Below, piece by piece: positions 45,278 through 54,200 of a stretch of DNA of 64,000 nucleotides. Under the pieces are notes generated by a model. The model saw only the letters and a program-made list of their open reading frames with translations, was not told where the DNA came from and searched no databases. Source of the DNA: Candidatus Lindowbacteria bacterium RIFCSPLOWO2_12_FULL_62_27 (GTDB taxonomy: Bacteria > Lindowbacteria > 2-12-FULL-62-27); the NCBI GenBank assembly GCA_001784175.1, contig MFPR01000012.1, positions 18,236 to 82,235 on the forward strand. Direction: 5' to 3'. A program made the position numbers and the translations under genes. The first letter of the stretch is position 1; every line of letters starts with the position of its first letter.

Positions 45278-45694
45278 ATGGACGTGGAAAAAAATTGTGA
45301 AGGAGTGATGTCTATGCCACGTCCACCGTCCAAGGCGTCGCGGAGGGATGCGAAATATAATCAAGAATTGGCCGAACGAATCAAAGCAGTCCGTAAGTCC
45401 CGAGGTTTAACGCAGGCAGAACTGGCGGAGAGAATCGGAGAAACGCAAAGGGCTCTTAGCCACTACGAAATGGCTCAGCGCAGGCTACCGGCGGAGACTC
45501 TCTTGAAAATTGCACAGACATTACGAGTTCCAATGACAGAGTTGACCAATGGAAAGTATGTATCACCGCCCAAAAATGGCCGAAAGCTTCGCGCGATCGT
45601 GGAAAAAATAGAAACGCTACCACCCAAAAAGCAACAGCAAGTTGTCGATTACATCGCGTTCATTTCCCAGAATGGCCAGCGCGTAGCAGCCTAA
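45278..45694 (+). CDS. XRE-family transcriptional regulator of element A
   Basis: The 138-residue protein has a central HTH (LAERIKAVRKSRGLTQAELAERIGETQRALSHYEMAQRRL split over about 40-80) and a C-terminal helical tail (IETLPPKKQQQVVDYIAFIS). It is divergent from the primase gene, with a strong operator in the shared region, so it probably represses itself and the primase-integrase operon. AAAGGAGG seven bases before the ATG at 45278 fixes the start. Confidence 0.9.
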   Translation: MDVEKNCEGVMSMPRPPSKASRRDAKYNQELAERIKAVRKSRGLTQAELAERIGETQRALSHYEMAQRRLPAETLLKIAQTLRVPMTELTNGKYVSPPKNGRKLRAIVEKIETLPPKKQQQVVDYIAFISQNGQRVAA

Positions 45695-45752
45695 CCCGAA
45701 AAAGAAAAACCCCGAAGTCGTCGAGCCGCATCACGCGAATGTGATTGAAGTC

Positions 45753-45782
45753 GCGTCGCCTATGACCGGTCATAGGCGACGC
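45753..45782. repeat. Perfect 30-bp palindrome downstream of element A regulator
   Basis: GCGTCGCCTATGACC is followed directly by its exact reverse complement. It resembles a second 30-bp palindrome at 47518-47547 in length, centre (ACCGGT) and outer GCG...CGC, with compensating differences in both arms. Confidence 0.9.
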
Positions 45783-45922
45783 TCGCCGGCGACTCCCGCC
45801 GCGCGTGGCATGGCTCGCGGGCGCGGGAGCGCTTGCGCTCCCGGCGCGGCGCATTCGCGCCGCTCACCCGCGAGAAAACCAGCCCCGCCCGGAGCAGACT
45901 TCCCAAGTACGAGCACCCGCCG

Positions 45923-46610
45923 CCCCAAAGCAAAACCAAACAGAGCAGAGCATATTTAAAGTCGCCGCCCCTCGTACGAGATTCGGGCACGGTCCCGCTG
46001 ACATGGAGATAAACAGCTTGCGGTAGGGGCGTCGTCCTTCCACGCCGTGGCCGGACACTTCACCGGCCACGTCGCACGGCCGACGCCCCGGTATTGATGG
46101 GCCGGATCGGGCGTGACGTCCCTCCCCCATGCCTTGGTTTCCCCCCGTGCAGCCCCCCTTCCGAGGCACCCCCTCCAAGTAATCGGAACCCGCACGGGGG
46201 GAACCCCATCGGGGGAGGATGACGCGGCCCACGGAACCGGGCCGCCCGGCTACCTTGCGGCGAAAATCGCTTCGCGGATTCTCTTCGCCGCAGCCGGGTC
46301 ACGCCCGAACCATCCGGCCCAAATGAGATTGAGGCGGGACCGAAAAGAAAAAGCTGACGGGGCGGCGACAACACCGCCGGCGGTGACCCCTCCGTGGGGC
46401 GTCGTCGCTGACACCGGAGGCGACGACGTTGGCCGGCGGACATCGTGTCCGCCGGAAAGAAAACGGCGGCTGAAGGAAAAAAGCCGGCCCCGTGTTCGTC
46501 CACGCCGGAAGCGTTGCCGGTTCCTTCTTTCAGCTGCGGGTTTCCGGGTTCTGGATCCGCGCGGGACACGATGTCCCGCGCCCAAGTTTGTGCCAAGGCC
46601 GGCCAGTTGC
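45923..46610. repeat. Right-end repeat of element A (shared with element B)
   Basis: The first part, CCCCAAAGCAAAACCAAACA to AAAGTCGCC, matches 55390-55432. The second part, from about 46385, matches 55837-56055 and includes CCGGCGGACA-TCG-TGTCCGCCGG, AAAGAAAACGGCGGCT, CGTTGCCGGTTCCTTCTTTC and GCGCGGGACA-CGA-TGTCCCGCGC. Both copies lie downstream of the XRE genes, so they probably mark the right boundary of each element. Confidence 0.75.
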
Positions 46611-46658
46611 GCAGGGGATCCGGAAGCGTGGATTTATCTTTCAGCTACCTGCTTTTGA

Positions 46659-47216
46659 TTACTGCGCCGCGTTGTTTCTAAAAAATCGAGGGATGTTGAA
46701 TAACCAAAACAGTATTCTCCACAGGATAAAGGGAATCCATTTAAACTTTTCGGCCCGTTCAGCCGATACACTCTTGCGAAAGTGATAATGAAATCTCTGG
46801 AGTAACCACCGACCAACATTTGGATTTTCGATATAGAGTCCAAACGCGGTCTGATTTTTCATTTCCGGTTCGTAGGAACTCCCAAAAGCGACTATAAATT
46901 TGGAGCCCTCGTCTACTGATATATACCGTGCCGTTCCAAAGGGTTTATAGCGAATCAATGCACCAATTTTTTCAGCATGCGCCTTTGCCGTGTCCGTACC
47001 GACTTGTTTGAAAAACTCGATGTCCGTAATAATAAACCGAATTTTCAACTCATGGTTGTTTATAGCTCTTGTCGAAATGGCCTTGGCAAAGGGCTCGTTT
47101 TTCAGCCACGACATATCCTGGCCAATGGCGTTTATTTGGTCTTTAGCGGAGGTCACAAGCTGTAACGCCTTCGTCAAGACTTCTTCTTTACTATTCAAAC
47201 AGCTGAAATTGTCCAT
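46659..47216 (-). CDS. Uncharacterised protein with C-terminal hydrophobic segment
   Basis: I do not recognise this 185-residue protein. The N-terminal two thirds are soluble (ALQLVTSAKDQINAIGQDMSWL, KIRFIITDIEFFKQVG, KFIVAFGSSYEPE), and the end holds an aromatic hydrophobic stretch (FKWIPFILWRILFWLFNIP). It is AT-richer than neighbours and lies alone between two copies of the hairpin-rich module (46433-46610 and 47240-47515), so it may be a cargo or orphan immunity-type gene. A phospholipase D-like or ligand-binding fold is conceivable but not shown. Confidence 0.6.
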   Translation of the reverse strand: MDNFSCLNSKEEVLTKALQLVTSAKDQINAIGQDMSWLKNEPFAKAISTRAINNHELKIRFIITDIEFFKQVGTDTAKAHAEKIGALIRYKPFGTARYISVDEGSKFIVAFGSSYEPEMKNQTAFGLYIENPNVGRWLLQRFHYHFRKSVSAERAEKFKWIPFILWRILFWLFNIPRFFRNNAAQ

Positions 47217-47676
47217 CTCGTTTCGTCTCCGATGTAATTGTATGCGGACATTTTGTGTCCGCCTGGAAAAAGTGCGGCCGGATCAGGCGCGCGGTTCGGA
47301 TTCCGTAATTTCGCCGCGCGGGACACGATGTCCCGCGCCCAGGATTGTGCCAGGGAGGGCCGTTCAATACATGCGGCCACCTCGTGGCCGCATCCGACAG
47401 CGGGCTATCGGCTGAGGCCGGGCTGGATCAGGTCTCCGACTCAATTCCCGGCCGCCGGGAACGCTGGCGTTCCCGCAGCCGACTACATACAAAAAGCGTT
47501 GCGAGAGGCGCAGATCAGCGGCGCATATCACCGGTGATATGCGCCGCGGTGGAAACTTCGATCACGGCCGGCGGCTCGTCGGGCTTCTGATTTCAAACAG
47601 CGGTCAGTCGGCGAATGTTACAATGTTAAAGAATGACCCCTTTTTCCTCGGAATGACCCCTTTTTTCCTATGACTA
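47217..47676. other. Hairpin-rich intergenic region with second module copy
   Basis: This gene-free stretch holds GCGGACA-TTTTG-TGTCCGC (47243), CGCGGGACA-CGA-TGTCCCGCG, ATGCGGCCAC-CTC-GTGGCCGCAT, CGGGAACG-CTGG-CGTTCCCG and the 30-bp palindrome at 47518. It is related in order to 55886-56187. Near 47611 it has GCGAATGTTACAATGTTAAA followed by GAATGACCCC, similar to 10699-10728. Confidence 0.6.
47518..47547. repeat. Second perfect 30-bp palindrome
   Basis: GCGGCGCATATCACC is followed directly by its exact reverse complement. Arms differ from the palindrome at 45753 at several positions but each difference is compensated, as expected for a family kept as a hairpin or cruciform. Confidence 0.9.
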
Positions 47677-48213
47677 CTATCCCGTAGGAATGATCCTTTC
47701 CCATCGCTTTCCATAAAATTCTCGAAGTCCTTTAAATATTCTAAAAATCACCCAAGAACTAAACAATCCAAATCCGATAAAAATATAGGGCTTCCATGTT
47801 ATATCTCTAACAAGACAACTATCACCCGGCCTTTGTGGATCATAGTAAACGGTGACCGAACTATGTTTAGGGAATTTCTTGACGATTGATTCCATGTTCT
47901 CCTTTGTACCTTCGGCAGAGCCGTCTATTGTATAATAATGACCAATGTAATACTCGCTGTTCACTACGTACTCGTACGACATATTAATTCTAAATTCTTT
48001 TATGGGATATTCTGGATTTGCTATTTCTTTATAACCAATGTCTAATATCCTTCCATCCGCTACTTTCCAGTTGCCTATGTCATATTTAACACGAATGTCC
48101 CTAAAGCCAAAATATAGACCACCGATGGCTAAAAAGCCAAAAACTAGTACTAACATCACAACGCCCATCCAAAAGATTGAACTCGTCAAAATTACACGCG
48201 GATCTACTTTCAC
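47677..48213 (-). CDS. DUF3592-like two-helix membrane protein, candidate immunity protein for RHS B
   Basis: The 178-residue protein has a transmembrane segment at each end (IFWMGVVMLVLVFGFLAIGG and PYIFIGFGLFSSWVIFRIF). The domain between them contains DGRILDIGYKE, INMSYEYVVNSEYYIGH, KKFPKHSSVTVYYDPQRPGDSC, the pattern of DUF3592. It follows the RHS B gene by 20 bases on the same strand, the usual place for an immunity gene. DUF3592 proteins are common in toxin-rich loci, but the immunity role is inferred from position only. Confidence 0.7.
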   Translation of the reverse strand: MKVDPRVILTSSIFWMGVVMLVLVFGFLAIGGLYFGFRDIRVKYDIGNWKVADGRILDIGYKEIANPEYPIKEFRINMSYEYVVNSEYYIGHYYTIDGSAEGTKENMESIVKKFPKHSSVTVYYDPQRPGDSCLVRDITWKPYIFIGFGLFSSWVIFRIFKGLREFYGKRWERIIPTG

Positions 48214-48233
48214 GATAAAAATCTACAGCCTCA

Positions 48234-49523
48234 TCAGTTGAACATGGCCTCGACCATTCCTTGTATCAACCTCATCCCGCCGTCCAATCCCTTTGTAAGA
48301 AATACAGCGCCAAGGCCGTCAGTGATCCGAGCCTTAAATGCAACATCAGCGGCAGCCACACCCCTAATACCGGCAAATACAGATTGAGCGAGAGCCTGTT
48401 TAAAAGTATCGAATATGAGATTGCGTGTTTCTTCAGATGACGCCGGGATGCCGTTGGCCTCAAGGGTGTTTACAACATACTGCGTTGCATTTTGGGAAAA
48501 ACTCACCAAGCCCTGTGAAAATACACTGCCTCCAGCCGCCACCAATGTACCAAGAGTATAACCAACGCCCCCACCTACAAAGCCTATTAAAAATCCCGAT
48601 TTAAGCGCCGGCACAGTACCAATTTTTTTTCTCCATATCATGGCATTCGCCAACGAACCGACTAGGCCAGATATGGTACTCGCCGTCATGAATTCACCCA
48701 ACGAAAATTCGCCCGACGGATCAATTGCGTTTATCGGGTTGCCACTAGTATAAAGATAAAGGCTATTTTCATTACGAATAATTGCTTTATCGATACGAGG
48801 GTCTTCCGAGAGAAACCGGCCTGTTTCAGGAGAATAATATCGACTTCGGAAGAACACCAAATCTATTTCCCTGTCAAACTCTCTTCCGGTATAGCTATAG
48901 CACTGTTCGAGGGCCTTGCCCGACGAGCGGACGATTTTTCCGAAGCTGTTGTAGGCCAGTTCTCCGGTGATCGTGCCATCCTTCCCGATCAACTCTGTAA
49001 TGCTGTGGAGTCCGTCCCGCAAGTAGTAGTCGGTAGAAATTTCCTTGGTGGTTGGATTTTCTGTGTGAACAATAAACGGTTCATCATCTATATTACCAAA
49101 ATCGATGTTTCCATCTGCCGGCCCATGGGTGAAATCCGTTGCGCCCCATGCGATCCAGAAGCCCGTCAACTCTCCAAGCCCTTGTGCGGTTTCGGCTAAA
49201 GGGGATGCGGTGTCTTCATAAGCCGTTGAAAAAATATCTGAAATTTTGCGCGACCCCCTGATGCGACTTTCCACCCCCTCACTCATGTCCGTTGCCGATC
49301 GAGCAATCGCATCAGAGGGGTTTGGGACTTCCTGTTTCTTCGGTGATTCCGTGGGCGTCCATGCGCCGGGGAACGGAATCACATCTATCTTCACACGCCG
49401 ATTTGTCGGACGTGATTGAGTGGGTCGAGACGCTACGCGCGCCGGATCGAGGGCCAGAGCGCCGAACGTCGGACACACAGCCGACCTCGAAGGACGCGCG
49501 GGAAAAGCGATGACCTTGCTCAC
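48234..49523 (-). CDS. Orphan RHS cassette B with hydrophobic glycine-rich tip
   Basis: The 429-residue protein begins with a non-RHS module (MSKVIAFPARPSRSAVCPTF; GSRKISDIFSTAYEDTASPLA) that it shares with RHS A. It then has the last RHS segment (DYYLRDGLHSITELIGKDGT, ELAYNSFGKIVRSSG) and the core end FFRSRYYSPETGRFLSEDPR...NLYLYTSGNPINAIDPSGEFS. The tip of about 150 residues is rich in glycine and hydrophobic runs (SGFLIGFVGGGVGYTLGTLV), so a membrane-acting effector is possible. It is much shorter than a full RHS protein, so it is an orphan tip. Its ATG overlaps the upstream small gene by ATGA. Confidence 0.8.
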   Translation of the reverse strand: MSKVIAFPARPSRSAVCPTFGALALDPARVASRPTQSRPTNRRVKIDVIPFPGAWTPTESPKKQEVPNPSDAIARSATDMSEGVESRIRGSRKISDIFSTAYEDTASPLAETAQGLGELTGFWIAWGATDFTHGPADGNIDFGNIDDEPFIVHTENPTTKEISTDYYLRDGLHSITELIGKDGTITGELAYNSFGKIVRSSGKALEQCYSYTGREFDREIDLVFFRSRYYSPETGRFLSEDPRIDKAIIRNENSLYLYTSGNPINAIDPSGEFSLGEFMTASTISGLVGSLANAMIWRKKIGTVPALKSGFLIGFVGGGVGYTLGTLVAAGGSVFSQGLVSFSQNATQYVVNTLEANGIPASSEETRNLIFDTFKQALAQSVFAGIRGVAAADVAFKARITDGLGAVFLTKGLDGGMRLIQGMVEAMFN

Positions 49524-49780
49524 ATCGGCACCAGGCCGCTAAAGACGGTCACGCGTTCCGGCAAGACCGGCCACGGTCTGCCGGGCGGTCCAACAATCTC
49601 TCGCGGCTTGCCGAACCGCGCCCGCGCGAGTTGATGACCGACGCGCCGCTCTTTAAGTTTTCGAATTTGTTTTTGTAAACGGAAACGCTCTGTCCCCACC
49701 GTCGAGAGCATCCGGACGGTGAGGCGTTGAATCTTCTGCTCTGTCCGATCCAAATAGGCGTTACCCGTTGGAAGATTCAT
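49520..49780 (-). CDS. Small basic helical protein of unknown function
   Basis: The 86-residue protein reads LDRTEQKIQRLTVRMLSTVG and RLQKQIRKLKERRVGHQLA, a probable two-helix, coiled-coil-like basic region followed by a proline-rich tail. Its stop overlaps the RHS B start by four bases, and a RelE-type toxin gene lies 49 bases upstream. It may couple element B to the RHS cassette or be an accessory DNA-binding protein; the family is not recognised. Confidence 0.5.
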   Translation of the reverse strand: MNLPTGNAYLDRTEQKIQRLTVRMLSTVGTERFRLQKQIRKLKERRVGHQLARARFGKPREIVGPPGRPWPVLPERVTVFSGLVPM

Positions 49781-49829
49781 CAAGGGAAATATAGCACAAT
49801 CCCAGGAGAGCAACAACAAAATTGTTCCG

Positions 49830-50090
49830 TCAAATTCCTCTGTAAACCTCGCGCCGATGGCGTACATAGTAGACGATCACCAGCCGCGCGGCCGTGTCCA
49901 CTTCGTAGACGATCCTGTAATCTCCCACGCGAATCCGCCAGAGCCGTTCCGCATTCGACAGTTTGACGCATTGATTGGGAAAGGGGTTGGAAGCCAGGGA
50001 GTCAATCCATCGCCGGATCCGGGCCACCATCCCGGCGGGTAAACGACGCAGGTCTTTCCAAACGGACGGCTTTACTTCAACGCGATACAT
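49830..50090 (-). CDS. RelE/ParE-family toxin
   Basis: The 86-residue protein shows the RelE/ParE pattern: VEVKPSVWKDLRRLPAGMVARIRRWIDSLA, LWRIRVGDYRIVYEVDTAARLVIVYYVRHRREVY. These toxins cleave ribosome-bound mRNA or target gyrase; this one is closer to RelE by its RVGDYRIVYEV strand and basic end. It overlaps the antitoxin gene by 14 bases and is the last gene of the integrase operon of element B. Confidence 0.9.
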   Translation of the reverse strand: MYRVEVKPSVWKDLRRLPAGMVARIRRWIDSLASNPFPNQCVKLSNAERLWRIRVGDYRIVYEVDTAARLVIVYYVRHRREVYRGI

Positions 50091-50268
50091 TCCGTTTGAG
50101 CCGCCGCTTCATGTCCTCCCAGCTGATCGTTTTTTCCCGCCGCCGTTCGGCCACCACCGCCAGATCGTGCAGGTCTTCGACCATCTGCTCGTAGCGTTCA
50201 ATCGGCAGAATCGCCGCCGTCCTTTTGCCTTTGGGGTCAACCACAAACTGCGCTTGGGCTTTGTTCAT
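50077..50268 (-). CDS. Phd/RelB-like antitoxin
   Basis: The 63-residue protein reads QFVVDPKGKRTAAILPIERYEQMVEDLHDLAVVAERR, the Phd/YefM-type strand-helix start followed by a toxin-binding helix (TISWEDMKRRLKRN). Its ATG overlaps the integrase stop by ATGA, so the pair is translationally coupled to the recombinase. The position corresponds exactly to that of the unrelated TA pair in element A. Confidence 0.85.
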   Translation of the reverse strand: MNKAQAQFVVDPKGKRTAAILPIERYEQMVEDLHDLAVVAERRREKTISWEDMKRRLKRNVSR

Positions 50269-51266
50269 AATGGAAGCATACCAACGTCGCCGTCCTCTGG
50301 CAATTTTTGTTCATCCGGTTTGAGTTTTGCGGCGGGGTGCGTGGCGGTGTGAATCTCCTTGAGCTTTTTGATGGCGACGTGCGTGTAGATTTCGGTCGTC
50401 TGTAGGACCGCGTGGCCAAGCATCGCCTGAATGTAGCGGATGTCCGCGCCGCCTTCGAGCATGTGGGTGGCGCAGGTGTGGCGGAACAGGTGGGACGCGC
50501 CGCGATGGGTTACGCCGCATTTGCTCAAATGCGAGATCACGCACGCGGTCAGACGGCCGCGGGGCATGCGGCGGCCGGCTGGCGTGAGAAAGAGCGCGCC
50601 CGGGTCCGGCGGTGTGACCAGATGCGGGCGTCCGTCATGGAGAAACGCGCGGATCCAGCGGCAGGCGCGCTCACCGATGGGGACGACGCGGTCTTTGCGG
50701 CCCTTGCCCTGGCGGACGAAAACGATGCCGGTCTCAATGTCCACGTCGTCGACGTTCAGGTTGCAGACCTCCATCCGGCGGATCGCCGTTGAGTAGAGCG
50801 TTTCGAGGATGGCGCGGTCCCGCAGGCCCAGGGGCGTGCGAAGGTCGGGCGCGTTCATGACGCGGCCGAGTTCCTCCTGGTTGAGGATTTTTTTCGGCAG
50901 GCGTTTGTCACGGCGTGGAATATCAATGTCGGCGACGGGATTGTAGAGGACAAGATTTTGTTTGGCGAGCCAGCGGAAAAAGGACCGGAGGTTGGTGAGG
51001 ACGGTGTTTTGATAGGCGAGACTGATGGGCCGGTCGGTGCGGGGGTTGATCGAGTGAAAGAGAAACCGCTGGAAGCGTTCGACGATGGGGCGCGTGACTT
51101 CGGTGGGACGTAACACGCCGCGCTCCTCGCACCAGATCGTAAATTTTCGAAAGGAATAGATGGCGCGGTTGAGCGTGTCGGGTGTGTGGCCTTTGACTTG
51201 CATCGCCTCCGTGTACTGCTCGATCCGCGCGGCGAATCCGGCCAGATCGCGCTGGGTGTCGCTCAT
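50265..51266 (-). CDS. Tyrosine recombinase/integrase of element B
   Basis: The 333-residue XerC/D-like recombinase has STAIRRMEVCNL (Arg), QGKGRKDRVVPIGE (Lys), HLFRHTCATHMLEGG (His-x-x-Arg) and MLGHAVLQTTEIYTHV (His, catalytic Tyr). It aligns along its whole length with the recombinase at 40978-41961, including the phrase QNLVLYNP(A/V)ADIDIPRRD. The ATG at 51266 follows the end of the primase by 27 bases. The two integrases probably recognise related sites. Confidence 0.93.
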   Translation of the reverse strand: MSDTQRDLAGFAARIEQYTEAMQVKGHTPDTLNRAIYSFRKFTIWCEERGVLRPTEVTRPIVERFQRFLFHSINPRTDRPISLAYQNTVLTNLRSFFRWLAKQNLVLYNPVADIDIPRRDKRLPKKILNQEELGRVMNAPDLRTPLGLRDRAILETLYSTAIRRMEVCNLNVDDVDIETGIVFVRQGKGRKDRVVPIGERACRWIRAFLHDGRPHLVTPPDPGALFLTPAGRRMPRGRLTACVISHLSKCGVTHRGASHLFRHTCATHMLEGGADIRYIQAMLGHAVLQTTEIYTHVAIKKLKEIHTATHPAAKLKPDEQKLPEDGDVGMLPL

Positions 51267-51293
51267 CTTTAGCAGCTAAGGAAAAAAATATTG

Positions 51294-54200
51294 CTACGAC
51301 GCCGTTTTGGGGCGCTTGGCGTCTTTCTCTTTTATATGCGTTTTCGCCCGATTTTTGAGAAGTGCGTTTGAAGCGGTCGGCGTTGTTGGAGTTGCGGAAG
51401 AATCCACACCCGGACCACCCCCGGACCGGGGGCGGACCGCGCCCGGACCGGACCCGGACCGCGATCCCTCCGACCCGGACCGGTCGGCATTTTGCCAGGA
51501 CCGGTCGCCGTCGTAAGGCTGTTCGAGTGTGGCCGGATCGATCAGGCCCATGCAAAACGGCGCGCCGTCCTTGCCTTGGCCGTCGTAGATCAACTCGTAG
51601 ACGAAGGACTGACCGCGCCCGCGGTGGAGGATGAGAAACTCCATTTCGACCAGGCGCGCCATGTGGATTTTGAGCGGCGTGTCGCTCCATCCCGTGAACT
51701 CGCGTACGTCGCGGCGGCCGAACCGGAAAGCGGCGCGGGTTATTTTGCCGCCGTTTGTTTTCGCCGTCACCATGTCGTCAAGAAGAGTGAGCAGGCGGCG
51801 TGTCTGCGGCTGGAGTTCATCGAGGGACCGGCCGAGGACGACGTTGGCGATGCGGTTGGCGCCCTCGATGTCTTTCGGCATGACCTCGATGTAGGAAATC
51901 ACGCGCGGGCCGTCCTGCGTTTGTTTGACGGGGCGCTGGTACTGATGCAAAAGCGCAATGGACCGGATCAGCGTCAGATATTTCGGATGGTCGCGCCGCG
52001 TCCGCAGTTGGGTGCTCAAGAATTTGAGTTGTTTGGCGTAGCGGTTCACGACGCGGATCGGGCGCAAAAGGCGCTGGGCGTTTTGGTGGCGGCGCAGGAT
52101 GTCGTCGCGCCGTTCCTGACGCAGGACGCCCTCAAGCGTCTCGCGTTCGCGCTGTAGCTCGTGGATCCGCTCCGTCTGCTCGCGGTCCTCGTTGATCGTG
52201 ATGACCAGGACGCGGTTTAGGAGTTCCTCGTCAATCTCGTAATTGGTCGTCGTGATGATGATGACGACCGGCCCCTCGACTCTCGACTCAAACGCGACGT
52301 GCTTGCCGGTCGTCGGGTCTTTGCCGGTGGACGCAATCACCAGCTTGCCCTCGCTCTGTAGAAGTTTGATCGCGTAGGTGGCGTTCTCCGCGCCCTTTTC
52401 CTCGACGATGGCGAGGATTTTGTGTTTGAGATTTTTTTCGCCCATGTAAAAGAGTGCCTGGCCGGTGACGGCGCTGAATTGTTCGCGCTCCTCTTTCGGC
52501 ATGAGCGACAAAATGGCGTCCATGAGCGTGGTCTTGCCGGCGGCGCTGGCCGACTGGATGATGATCGCCAGCGGGTCTTTGAACTTGCGCGACACGCACG
52601 CGAGGTATCCGGTGAGGGCGTTGACTTCCTCTCCGACAATGCCGATGGACTCGAAGTCCTTGACGATCTGGTCCAGCAGATCGGGCGCGCGAAGAAACGC
52701 CAGCGCTTCCTCTTTCTCCGCCTCGGTTAACGTCACGGTTGCATCTGGCGGGTTGATCGCCTTTTGGATGAGGTTGTCCTGGAGTTCTTCGAGTTTCAGA
52801 AGCAACCGGCGCAGGTCGTCTTTCAACATATCTTCGGACAGGCTGGTCTCGGTCGAAGCGGCTTTGAGAAACGCCGCGCGGTGCCTGGCGTTTGCCAGGT
52901 CCACGGTGTCGAGGTGGAAGCGGTCGCCGATCGACACGCGCACGCTCACGCGCAGGACGCCGTAGGTCGTGTTCTTTTCAATGCCGCGAATCCGCCACGC
53001 GCGGCCGTCAAAGACTTCATCGAGTTGGTGGCCGTTACCGGACGGGATCGCCGCCGCCTCCGGCCTCGCGTGGGCCTCCAGCGGCGCGCACTCGTGCAGA
53101 TCCGCCGCGGCCGGATCAGCGCCTCCGGCGCCACAAGTGCCGATGTCTCCGACATCGGCCGGATCGGGCGCCGCCGGCGTCAGGGATTTCTCGCCTGGTG
53201 ATTCTTCGGCGGCTGAAGGTGGAGAAATTTTTTCTTTAGCTGCTACCGGCATGTCTACGATTGACGATTTGCCTCTGCCGATCCACGCCGCGCCGCGAAG
53301 GAGAACTCCCAACGCGTCGGCCGGATCGGAGACGGAACACGCGAACGAGTTCGCGTCCTCACCGTCGGGAAAGTTTACGCGCGACACTTCGAAGCCGTAT
53401 CCCATCAGGATCGCCGCCAGTTTCGTCGCGGCGCGGTCGCCTGCCTCGTCCCGATCATAGGCGATCAACACTTTTTCGACTTCGGACATCCTGAGCGCAT
53501 GGAGATGATCCGCCGTGAATCCCTCGACACCGTAGCTGGCCGTGACGTTGCGAAAGCCCGCGCACCAGAACGTCAGCGCGTCAATGAGGGCTTCGCACAG
53601 GATCGCTTCTTTACTCGCCGCTAAAGAAGAAACATTCCAGACGCCCTTGTGCGGCCCGGGCAGATAGAGGTGATAGGCCGTCCCGTCGCGCAGGTCGTCC
53701 CGAATCTTGCGGCCGTACATTTCGGTGATGCTTCCGTTTTCGTCCATCACGGGAATGACGATACTGCCGTTGAATCGTTCATGACCTTTGACGCTGTAGA
53801 CGCCGAGTCGTTGAAGCTGGCCGCGAATCTTCGCGCCCTCGTCGCGGTTTGAGTCGGCGAGATAGTAGCCGAACGTTCGGTTGGAATAGCCGAGTTTGAA
53901 ATGGTCGATGGCGCCGGCGTGGCCGATCCTGCGGCGTTCGAGGTAGGCTAGGGCCTCCGGCGAATCTTTGAGCGTCTCGACGTAGAAATCGACGGCGCAG
54001 CGCAGCGCCGTCTGATCGGACGCGCCGATCGGAATGGGACAGGGAAGTTTTTTGACGGTGCCGACTTTGACGACGGGCCGGGCAGTCGCCGGCGTGAGCG
54101 CGACGTCATGCCGGCGCAGAAGTTCGACGGCCTGACGGAAGGACACGCCCTCCGCTTTCCGAACCCAATCGATCACGCTGCCGCCCTTCGGGTCCTGGCA

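Larger units (their letters stand above)
45695..46658. other. Hairpin-rich non-coding right flank of element A
   Basis: No gene is supported; the frames here read through palindromes and lack family features. The stretch contains the perfect 30-bp palindrome at 45753, hairpins CGGGAGCGC-TT-GCGCTCCCG (45824) and GCGGCGC-ATTC-GCGCCGC (45846), the motif CCCCAAAGCAAAACCAAACA at 45923 and one copy of the hairpin module from 46385. Confidence 0.6.

Noticed and set aside
45805..46658. Several overlapping small ORFs on both strands after the element A regulator
   Set aside because: They run through hairpin repeats, differ in every frame and are not conserved in the matching flank of element B except where the repeat DNA itself is conserved.
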